Below are positions 40,401-52,400 of a stretch of DNA of 64,000 nucleotides, in pieces. Source of the DNA: Psococerastis gibbosa (lineage: Eukaryota > Arthropoda > Insecta > Psocodea > Psocidae). A program made the position numbers and the translations under genes. The notes under the pieces were generated by a model. That model was not told where the DNA came from. It saw only the letters and a list, made by a program, of their open reading frames with translations, and searched no databases. The DNA lies in contig OZ020487.1 in NCBI GenBank assembly GCA_963971405.1, forward strand, positions 24,599,371 through 24,663,370. Reading direction: 5' to 3'. Position 1 is the first letter of the stretch. Each line of letters starts with the position of its first letter.

Positions 40401-43400
40401 AAACCAAATAATTTTTTGGGGAGGCAACCTTTCCGGTTTCGTTACTCAATTTAACACCCAAAACATGCCTGAAGGTAGAAATCATAGATGGAAAGGTTTC
40501 ACAGAAAAATTATTTTTTAGTCATTTTTCATTAAAATTTAGTTATTTTTATTTTTTTACCCCCAGAAGCAAAATATCAAGGGGCAAGCGACCCCTCGCAT
40601 TTTGTCAACATTAATAACGACTACAACATATGCGAGTTTAAAAGAAATCGTTGGAGCCTTTTTCGAGAAATAATTTTTTAGACGTTTTTTTGGAGTTTTT
40701 TGAAAATAAAACTCCCCCAAATTGAGTTAGCCCAAAATAAAATAAAAATGGTCCCGAGGTATGATTTTTGTGAACCTACATGCCGAATTTCATCAAAATT
40801 GACCGAGTAGTTTGCCCGGAAATCGACGAACAGACAGACAGACAGACATTTCGTAAAAACCACTTTTTTTAGTTCCTGGGACCTGAAAACGTGTAAATCC
40901 GTTGAAATCTCGGAATCGAAAATTTCGACCATCACAAAGCTTTCCTTATACTACTTATAAATTGGAAAGCAAAAATGAAGTAAAATCGCCGGTGGAATAG
41001 CCGCCGTCCCAGCATCTTCTAATCAAGAATCAAAATCCTCATACAAATGTGTTGCCCCATCCCACCCCCGCGTGCTGATTGATGATGCGTGGTCAGTGGT
41101 ATTAAGTCACATTGACTCCCACGTCTCTTGCGGGCGTGTTCCTCATTGTTTATTCAATCAAGAATTAATCGATTACACTATTGCTGGTAGGAGGCCATTA
41201 CAGTAGGAATAGTTACTTGTAGGCTGTGTGGGTTGTCAGGTGGCCACAACTAACGAGATCTCCCCGCTTGCGCTGCATCTACTATTGCCCCCCCCCCCCC
41301 CCACGTTATCTTTGCTCTACCGTATCCTAAGGCATGAAAAAATGCGTCTACTATTGTATGTAGATACAATATACCATACCGATTCATACTTGGTACTCTC
41401 CCCTCGGACTTATCCAATCTGGTGGTCAAATTTTGCCTAGTCCTTTTAATGAAAGGCATAAGACACTGGATGTCGAACAGTTTGTGCCCTTATTTATTAC
41501 AATTACTTACACTCTGTCACTCACTTACTTAGCAGTGGTATATGTACAACATACATATATGCATTTGTGCTAGCTCTACTATACTGAACAGTGCTAAGTA
41601 CGTAAAAACATTTATTCAATACTGGGGCACCCCCGCTATACTTGTTTTTTGTACAAACCGGAATTATTAATTGCAGAGCTATAAAAATATCATAGGTATA
41701 CCCCCTGATTAAACACTAAACACATTGTTCCAATATTCGATCCAATAAATTATGGGTCGAAGGAAAATTGGAACATGTAATACCAAAATTCAACAAATTC
41801 AGGGTCATCTTATATAAAAAATTAACAACCCCAATATTTCTTCGATCGAATAATATTAGTTTGTAATTAGAAGAAATACTTATCTACATGATATGGGGCC
41901 TTCGCTATCTCTGATTAGCCACAATATTCTAAATTAATTTGGATAAAAAACCATTATTGGTAAGGCGTGCGGATATGAAAGTAATTTGGAATCTGTGGCC
42001 AATTAATAGGTACTGTATCAGTGATGACCCCATATATCATGTATCATAAGGCAGAGAAGTATTCTTCTAATACATGTGATATTTTTCCAGCTCTACATTT
42101 CTTGTGAAATATGACTACAAAAACGAGTAGCGAGGGTGCCCACTTTGTTCTTAACTTATGAACTGTGTGTATTCAAAAACCGTTCATAGTCACTAAAATT
42201 GTGTTCTGGCTGACTATAGTAAGTATTAATTGAACTGTGCCAACCGCCAATAAAGGTGATTCTCCGTCAGTCAGTGCAGATTTGGTAAAAACATGTAACA
42301 GGACAAGTCATAAGACTAGTTTGTCAAAAGTTGAATGGCGTCATGAAGAATCCTGTTCGTAGGCAGTCATGTCCACTGAGTTTAAAAAAAAAAAAAAAAA
42401 TGCGGAGAGCCAAAGAACCTTGAGAACTGCAACGGACGCGCTACCGGTCTCAAACTCGATGCCATAATTGGTGATGCTGGAACAGGGTCTACGTCTGGAT
42501 GCAATTTACGCAACATACCTGAATTACGCGCCACTATTGGGTGCTCCCCAGACCAGTAGACAAACCCCTGTTATTAAATAAATAAATAAGGACTTTTTTT
42601 GTTCTATTACTAAGTTATTGTACCTATTAACTGATTTCTTACCAATGAATGAATGAAAGCCGCCGGATAAGGTCAGCTTTATGATTTAAAATTAGACCGT
42701 TATTATCTTTACAACTATAATAGGCAAGGGCGGATTTTGCCTCTAATTTAGGGGGGGGGGTGTCAGTGGGCAGATTCAGTGGATTATAACATTAAAAAAC
42801 ATTATTATTTTTAATTCCCACTGTAAACCCATTTTTATCTAAGTATTTTTTTTTTTTTGGGGGGGGGGGTCCAGACCCCCTGACCCCCCTAAAATCCGCT
42901 CTTGAAAATAGGTTACTACCAGAACGGAAAGTCAATCGCATAGCTTAGCAACACAGTGCTTCTTGTTGATATAATCTTGACTTGCATCACCCAATATACA
43001 GATATGTGACCATATACTTGATAGATATTGCCAGTAATCTGTCACACTTGCTGGTCTGATGGATGTTGGCAATTTGCTCCGCTATGGTAGGAATACCCAA
43101 ACCATACAGCGGAGCAAACCTTAAGAACTTGCATCATACTTTTATCTTCAGGTATCATGCAGCACATAAAGCAAAACACACACCGACCAGCGCATATACT
43201 CGAAAGTCCCGTGCCTAAAAAATTGATTGAAATTAAATTCTAAATTATTAATCAGTTTAAATCTACTTACTAGCAAAAATTAATATGATGTGTTTATACA
43301 CACTAGAGTAATGGGGACTATTAACTATTGTCTAACTAACTATTGTCTCGTATTTGCTAATTACTGACTATATACAGTAACTAATACGAATATATATAAT

Positions 43401-46400
43401 AGAATATATATAATAGAATATCTACAGAGGTAGAGCTGCGTGATAGAAGATATGTTTTCTTCTTCTGATATTTGCATTCGATGCATTGAATTAACAGTGA
43501 CAAGCTTATTTTGCACTGTGTAGATCCATTTCTTTGTGCAGCATTTGAAATTCACCGGTATAGTCCTACCCAGATGAATGCCATTGATGTGCGGGCCTAC
43601 TAGCCCAGGGTAGATAATTTGTTTTAAGACATTAAGTTATAGTAGAATGAAACCCACCGTATTTCACTCTTGAAAACCACCCCTACCTACCCCCCCCCCC
43701 CCTACTCAAATCGCCCGTAATTTATTTTTCCTTTAGTGTCTGTCATATTATCTTCCATTTCCAATGGGTTTCATTCTACTATAATTTAATGGTTGTTTTT
43801 TTCACCATTTTTCAGGGGATTACCCTGGGCTATACTATGGTGATTATTTTTTTTTAACTTAACCTGGGATTAAAAATATGAACATGATAATTTTATGTTC
43901 GAAAGTGCTATTCGAAATGGATTTGTTTACATTTTTGCCCCCAAGAATAAGTTAATGCTTAAAATTGTCATATCGTCATGGCATCACTGAGTAACCTGTG
44001 TAATATATTAGGGCTGTTTGAACACATAAGAGTGGATCCTCCCACGATTATACATACTCCTTCTGCCTGCAGCTTTGTCTCAAGACTTGCTCAAGTTCAA
44101 GGTTTTCCGAACAGGTTCTCCAACTTTCGCGCCTTGCCGTTTGGTAATGAGTCCTACAGGCGCTCCCATGTTGATTGATGGTGAAATATTTCTAGATGTA
44201 TTTGCTTGTAACGTTGGCGTTCACAGCTTCTGGAATGTCGTGGTTAGCATCACTCGATAAATGTTTGGCTACTTCTTTAAACTTCCTCTATACTTATTTG
44301 ATTATGGAAAATTGAAAGGGAAGATATAGTGGTATTTGGGCAGGGGCGAATTTGAGAGATGCCCATTAATAAATAAATCTAGTTCATAGTATACATTCCT
44401 GTTCCAATATATGCAAGGGGAAACTGTTTTAGACAGTCCTTGGGTAACTAAGAGTCCTGCGCTTGAAAAAAAGCCTTGACAGACCTGTAGCGGCAATTTT
44501 TTATACCTTTTTTTTGTTCAAGCCATTGCTATAGAGAAAATAGTTACCTCGTGGTTTTTATTTATCGTTCTAGGTACTCTCAGTTCTTAATTTAAAAATT
44601 AGATCTGTAGCAAAGTGATCTATTATGTTAATTTTATTCGTATCTGCCAGGGATCGGCAACCTTTTTTTAGCAGCTGAGCCAAATTTGCCAATAATCAGA
44701 TGTAGATCTGTTATAGAAGAGCCACACATCCCAAAACAAAAAATAAAACAACAAAATTGATTGCAATCAACTGAAGAAACGTCTTACAAGTTATTATTAG
44801 GTATTTTTAAAATATGAATGCACTCTAAAAAGTGGGAAGTCATCCGGATGTGCTAGGTTCATTACTTGTTTAATTTTGTGTACAGAACAAGTCATTACGG
44901 AAGAGCCGCACCCGGCTCGCGAGCCTCATGTGGCCAACCGCTGATTTACGCAGTTTATTTTGTATTTAAGTACTGTAATTAAAAAACTTGTTGGTTCGGA
45001 GGATACACCATACAAATGGGTACGGTATTCTATCCCTTGTAATATGTCTTGTATAAGTTTGTAAGTGAGAATCTACTAGGAGTATTGAGGGGCGGAGTGG
45101 GCGCCTAGCAGACGTCGGCAAGTGATGAAGCTGATTATCGCATGTCAGGGTAGGCTGGTATCGCATGTCAGGCCTGTAAGGGGAAGCCACTGATAGGGTT
45201 GGCTTTCTGGCACTCACCCCCCGCCCCCCTCATGGCATTTGTCAACACGCTGCCATGACTTGCTGACTGATTCTTTAATGCCCTTATTATCGGTTTTTTT
45301 CTACATGATACAATACTGTACAACTGAATTATATTGTATTATTGACAGCAATATTTTCCAACGTAGTGAACATGCAGTATAAAAGATAGATTGGCAAGCC
45401 CTTCTGCCCGGCAGCAATTAAACGGCCCAAAGATGAATGAGACACCTCATATCGTTTGATTCGTTCAAAGCTTGTAAAACGTGTGAACGTGTATACCCTC
45501 CTCATGCATGGCTATCTATTTCCTTCTACCATGTGTGCAGCATCCAACCTGCCACTGCCACTGTACTGATGAACTAGGGACACACCAGCTAGAAGCTCAA
45601 AACTCGTATGTTGCAATACGACGACGTACTTGCCTTACCCACCGGCGCTACGGCCCTTGTAGAGCCTTGGCCTCTTCAACAATCCTTCATCCATCCCTGT
45701 CGTGTACCTTCCGCTGCTAACCTCGCACTCCCAGCTCATGAAAAACGTACTACTAACACTTTTCTACTTGGTTTTAGGTGGTGACAAATGGTGGGGCCCG
45801 GTATGGGCGAGCTGTCTGTTCTCAAACGACGTCGCGGTCCCAAAGTTCCACCTCCGAGACGTCAGATGACAGTGAACAAGAAAGTCCCCGCGATGATGTT
45901 GCGCATATCAGTGAACTTGCTCAGCAGCTGGGCCACATTGCTGCCACCACAGAGGCTCTTCCTACCATGTCGGAACACCTACAGGTATGTTGCTATTACC
46001 AGACACCTTAAAACTACAGGTTTCAGCTTGGCAGCCTGTAAGTTAGAAAAAATGTTCTGATGGGATGGACCAATGACCCCATGGTTTTTCGGAAGTTATT
46101 GACATTGTTTCCATAAGCATTTTTGCCCATTGGCAAACTGATACACGTCCCAGATATCAACTCTCACCGGCTACAAGCAATAATGGACCAGCTGAGACAA
46201 GCTGACACAATGAAACAGGTGTTATGTTTTTTTTTTTTTTTTTTTTTCCAATGTTAACCGCATATTAACAATTTAATTAATGTATCCATCCGATTGACCT
46301 CTTCGGTCGCCTCTGTAGGTTAGTACCCGTGTTGAGTTACGACACGTCTCCGATCGGATGGCGTGTAGAAATTCGCACAAGTACAAGCATGCTACCACCT

Positions 46401-49400
46401 TGCCAGTGTCGGCATTACTCAGCATAGTCTTCTTATTATAGGCATAGCCACAGTATACGGCTCTTCGCGTGAGATAGGGTAGTAACCGTATCTGATAGAC
46501 TTGTACGTTTTTTACTCACCCGGAATTTTCCGGTGGGTGCAGTGCCAGAATTAACGAGCTGAATCGCTTGTAGTCTTTTGAACTGCATGCACTCACAATT
46601 TCTTTTTAATATTACAGGTGATCAATCAAGAAGATCTTGCGGCGATATTACCAGATGTAGTGACTGCTGAAACGAATGCTGGTTTTGATGGTTTCGAGGA
46701 TGTTTCTTCGGAGTCTGGAAAAGCAGAAAAGAAAGATGGCAACGCTGCAGATAGTGGCAGTGACGTTGAATTACCAGATCAAATTGTCTCCGACGCAATT
46801 AAGAGAATACACGTGGACGATAGCGAGGATGTTGACGAAAGTGAATGTGAAAAGGGTATGTTTCCCCGTCGATATCACATGAAATATGCTCATAATTAGT
46901 TATAATTAGCTTATACAAACATCTAAACGAAAAATCTGTCATATTCAAGTCGATATACCATGCATGTGTGGGTGCGTCTAGCTTTTCTGCACAGACTCAG
47001 TGACAACCATGATGCTTATATACTTAATTTACGAGTTAATAAGACTATAAGACTTAATATTTGTCATTTGATCCTTTATTTCGAGGGTGTTCTGAATTTA
47101 AAACAACAGTTTCGTCAAGTTTTTTATTTGGTAGGCAACAATTAAGCTTGTTCCTCGTCTTAGCAATAGTAACAAGAAACTACAACATATACCTAAGTCG
47201 CTTTTTAGTTTTCGCCTGCAATGCTGCGAGATGGCAGAAAATTTTATCTTATAAACTAAATGTCTGCAGCTTCTTGCTACTATAGTATTAGCATTCTATA
47301 TCGTGTCTCATAACCTTTATATTGTACTTCTTTCAGAATCAATAAAACAAACTCCACAGAAACCAGCCGTTAAAAATGATTCCGACTCCAGTTCCAGTTC
47401 TGATGAAAGTACGCATTGCTCGCCGGTCTACTCATCATCACTGCTCCAACAGTTTGTGGAGAAAACTGAAATTCTATCTGCACAATGTGAGCGAAAGTCC
47501 ACTGGAAAAAGTAAGAAAACTGGATCGAGCGGTGGAGAGTCCAAGACGAAGAAAGGGAAGCCGCCAAAGCCTGTTAAGAGCTCTCCTCCAGTTGAAGCAG
47601 CGGTTAGACCAATGCCTGCACTGGAGCCCTACAGACTAGACTGCTCACAAAGTAATGTGTCTCCAGATAGCGGTATACAAAGTGTACCCGGCTCCCCTGC
47701 TCAGGAAAATGGCCAAAATGATTGTGCACCGCCAGTCCTTAGACCTGTCACTCCTCCAGAGAAATGTGAGAAAAAACGACCTGGAAGGCCTAAGAAAATA
47801 GGACGGCCAAAAACTCCCTTAGTGCAGAAAGGAAACGACGCCAAAACTAACGGTCGTCCTTCCATTGATAGTCTTATTCCAGGTAAGAGGGGGCCCGGTC
47901 GACCTAAAAAGGTACCCCCTGTTTTGGAGCCTAGTATCCCATTTGTAGCAAGGGAAGAAACCAATTCAAACAACTTGAATGTGATGCTTAACGAAATTTG
48001 TGAACGGGTGAACCGACGACTTGACTTGCCAACAGTAAATGGAGCTAGCCACTCTATTGAAATTAAAGAACTCGAAAGAATTATCAGCGATCACAAATCG
48101 AACAAAAATAGAAACTCTAAAATTGATGCAATTTTTTCTAAGTCAAAAAGGTTATCTAGTTTGCCAAATATAGCGATTGTAAAGCCAATGCAACATCACA
48201 CTATAAATAATGAAAAAAATGATGACGATGATAAGCATAATAAACGTGGTGGAAGACGGGGAAAATTGGACAAACTCGAAGATGTTTTGAAGCTGAAAGA
48301 AGATGTTAAAGATAGTTTTGCTAAGCTCGCTAAAACTAATAGAGATAAGAAAAAATCTGATAAAGACAAGAAATCACCGACAAAGCCGTTATTTTCCGCG
48401 CCGAACAGGTTCAATCGAGCGAGGATAAGGCATTTGTCTTCTGGAACTGATGGGAGCCGGGAAAAATCTGTTGAATCGGATTACAGAAAAGTGGAAATCC
48501 CTCGGATGAGTAAAGCCACCAAAAAATTCAAGAAAGGCAAAAGAAAAAACAGAAAATTTGGAGAAAAACGCTGTGATGTGACTGGGGCTATTATTTCCAA
48601 GCCAGCCGTGAATTATGTTCAGCCTATGCCTCGAAACCCAGTAGCCAAGACTAGACCCAAAGTTTTGGCCGTTAGACACGGCATAATTCACCATAAGCAC
48701 AAAAGGAAAAAGAACAAGAAGCACAGAAAAGAAGACCTGTCGAACATAGACCGGGAGTGGTTTAGTAATGAACTGGAGAAGCTAACAACAGACTTCCAGA
48801 AATGCATAATAGAAAAACAACGCTTGACCGCACCTCCGGTTATACCGGCCCCAGTAGAAGAACCTACTAACAAAGTTCCATCTCCTGAAGTTGCATTTTC
48901 TTCTAACACTGATCTCAGGTGAGTCTGGTGTTTGTTTTCATTATTTTATAAGTTAACATTTCACAATCATCATTTACCCAGGATGAATGTATTAATTGGT
49001 CAGGTTACATTTTCATATTTCCCTTCAACATTATGTAGCAATCCTTTTCTATTACTCAGGCTTTATTTTGTGTGAAAAATTTGGAGTGAATTTGTGGAGA
49101 AATCAATCATACTGAATTCATTTGTTACTTTGTGGAGATGGACTGAAGATAGGTCATGCAGATACTTCGCCTGTCATTCATTACTGGGCCATGTCGCTAC
49201 CGAGGTTTCTTCAGGTTGTATTCCATGATAGTCATAGTAACATTCAGTTAAATACCGTAATTAAAAAAGACAATGGAATTAATTGTGCTCTATGTATCGT
49301 ACTGGAATTATTTTGAATATTTTTTAATTTACATTATTTGCTGCTGTTTGCCCTTACAATAATTTATTGTTAGGTCCTGTCCACTGGTAGTAGAAGGCAT

Positions 49401-52400
49401 CCGTTGTTGATCTCAGTGAGTTGGTGCCTTGGTTTTGAAGTAAGACATACGGACGGATGTAAAGATTTAATATACGTTATTATGCATGGATGTTAATGAA
49501 AGACATGTCTTTCATTTGTAGGGTGAAACGAGTCAGTAAAAAACGGAAAGGCAGTGAGCGGTCCAAAGGGAGTGACCGTGAATCGGGTGCCGAGAAGTCG
49601 AAAATAAGTGATCGAGAGTCGGGTTCAGATGAGCAGACAATCGAGAAGGAAAAGGAAAAAGAAACCAAGGAGAAGGTAGTGGAGAGAGAAAAACCGAAAA
49701 GGAGACAAAAGAAGAGCCATGTTGAAGTTATCAAGGTACCATATTTTGTTGCCATCTTCGGCCATCTTCGGTTTGGGTGTTGTGGAGGAATTTTCATTTT
49801 TATACCTTTATGTAATTCTTGTCATAAACGTTTATTTTGTTTGAGAACTAACTCATGTCCGTTAATCAGCAGTGCTTCGGTTAAAACGCCGATGCAAGAC
49901 AGTTGTATATGTATATACTGTAAAATTATGAGGAAGTGTTTTTGGGCCTGCTTATTGTTGTTATTTGGAGCTGTTGCATGTACGGCAATTTTCGTTGCAT
50001 ATGATGTAATATTCTTGCTTTTAGGGCAAAGACAGAACCGAAGCAAATCCAAACGAGCAACGGCTGCCGCTAAAAAAGCGGCATTATCATGTAACGTCTT
50101 TAGCTCAAGCTCCTCTAGCAGCCGATGGATCTCAAGAAGGTGGCAAGGTAGAAAAGCCGAGTAGTAAAGAAGGCAAAGTGGAAAAGGGAACAAAGGAGTC
50201 AAAGGAAGGAACGCAGACACGAAAAGAGCTGGAGAAAGGAAAACATACAGAATCGCAGAGGGTGCTGAGAAGTTCTGTGGATGAAGCAATAGAATCAACT
50301 ATTACCCGGTTTTCGTCGACATCAGCCATCTCAGAGGAAGGAATTACCGAGTCGTTAGAAAGTGGACAAAGAACTGTAATAGTTACCCCAAAGAAGCGAC
50401 ATCGAGTAGAAGAGAAAGAAAGAAAGAAAGAAGAGGCACCCTCAGCTGCTGGAAAAGCTCTTAGCAGTCAGAAGAATCTGCCCTCTTCCCCTGCTATCAA
50501 AGCACCGAAAGGTAAAGAAAGCTCAGCATTAGCAGCGGAAAAGGGAACAAGTAGAACTCCTGGAGGGGTACTTCGGGAGGGTGTGATTAAGAGTGTCGGC
50601 AATGCTGAGCCGAAGAGACGGTCCACATCTAGAAGCTCAAGTTTGAATATTAAGGAGACTGATGTTCCTAAGATGGTTGATAAGGGAAAGAAACTGCAAG
50701 TGAAAGTTCACGAAAATAAGAGTAAACCATTAAAAAATAGTGAGAGAATAAAGAAAAGTGCCGATAAAATGCAAACCAGATCTGCAGCGAAACCTGTGGA
50801 ATCTGAAACGCAATCAAAATCTGAACCTCTTTTTATTGATCTTCCCGTCTTGACCATGGAGGCCATTAAGGTGGAATGCCCTAATAGTGACAGCATTGAA
50901 ATGGCGACCCTAGTACCAGCTACTGAAGTTAAAGTCGAGGCAAAGACTTCGAAACAACCCATGGCTGGAATCTTTGAGCCGTCACAAGACGCTGTAGAAA
51001 TTGATAGCAGTATTCTTGCACCCTTGAATAGCCCATCTGAGATGGGGAATAATATTAAAGGGTCTCTTAGTATGAAGAAATTGAAGGTGAATAAAACCAG
51101 TGAGGGGAGCCTGCATAAACTGGATGAAAAAAGTGGTAAAGTGAGAAAACAGAAGCTTACTCATAACATTAAAGATTTGAGAATCAATTTGCCGAAAATA
51201 AATACATCCGATTTTCTGTTGAAAAAGGCTGGTGAAGTAAAGCGAAGAGCTAGGCGTTGCCGAATCAATAGAACTGGATTCCCTTCTAAAAGAAAGAAGA
51301 AGAAGCCGGATTTGAGTGAGGCAAAGACTGTAGGTGAAGCCGCTGTGATAACCAACGAGACTAGTGCAGTGAAAGAGGAGGTTGGCATCGTATATAATAT
51401 TTTGCAAGAAAAGCTCAAAGAAGAGCTGCAAGCTTCCACTGACGACAGTTGTGACATTCCTTTGAAAGAAGTTGCTGAACAGATAACCAGACCCACCAAA
51501 ATATCTGCTAGAATTGAGGAGAAATTAAATGCAAACAGAAGGATTAAGAAACGTGAGTTAAAAACGAGTAAAATTCCAGCACCTGAGCCAAAACGGTTAA
51601 AATCTGATCGAACTCTACGGCCTCAAAAGAGTGAAAGTAGTGGCAAGGCACTAAAAAATGTCGCACCCGAGAAGTCTGATGACGATTCAAATCACGTAGT
51701 CACTGCTTCTGCTATTGCTCCGGGGATTGTGCGGAAGAGGAAGCGAGCTTGTACTTTGAAAAATACCAATTCCAAGTTGCGAAGACGCCATCAACTACCA
51801 TTGTTGTCAATGAAGAAATTTAAGAAAGCGAAGGATCAAGAGAGGACTCAAAGGTATGTTATTCAAGTCGTTGTTTTAAAATAATGTTATGCATGTATGC
51901 TTAGTATGTAGTGAAATGTTGCACATCTGGAAAGTTCAATTCTATCTAGTTTAATGCCAAAAAATTTCAGGGGCCAATTTCTAGGCCATTCAAAACTTTA
52001 AAATACATAATGGCTTTAGCAATTTTTTGACGTGACATATTCCTTAAATATCCATCCTTAGTAAATCAGTTGTCCGCACCTGTTGTCCTGATTATTTACC
52101 CTACTCCGAACCATTGGGCAATTTTAATTATCCTCCTGATCATTTACTAAAGGATAAACTTGGTAGCCACGCACTTATTCCGTCAGCTTTTCCCTTTCCT
52201 TGCTTGACTCAAAACACTCCAGCTGATGGGTCGACTCTGCTCCAAGCTACACACGGCAACGGCGTTTACTATTTTTGTATTTGTTTGAAGAAAAAAAGAT
52301 AATTTACAGAACTTAAACACACACAAAAAATATGCTTTCAGTGAAGACGAAAGTTCTAGTGAAGCAGCAGAATTGGAAACAGAGCTTCCCACTGTAGACA

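Larger units (their letters stand above)
1495..45777 (+). other. ash1: 44-kb first intron of the window
   Basis: The intron runs from GTAAGT at 1495 to TTTTAG at 45772-45777. I found no convincing coding exon inside it; the open frames are short and many overlap recognisable repeats. It holds two LINE remnants, several SINE families, most of the MITEs and one antisense tRNA-like gene, listed separately. A very small exon cannot be excluded by eye. Confidence 0.75.

Noticed and set aside
43978-44260. Possible coding exon in the long intron
   Set aside because: Two overlapping frames have plausible length, but there is no motif, and flanking splice sites in a matching phase were not convincing.
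45508-45720. Open frame just upstream of the second exon
   Set aside because: It is rich in Cys, His and Arg with no recognisable domain, and ends before the acceptor at 45777; it lies in the intron.
50411-50431. GAAA microsatellite as a sign of a non-coding gap
   Set aside because: It stays in frame inside the large exon and encodes a Lys/Glu/Arg run compatible with the flanking protein.
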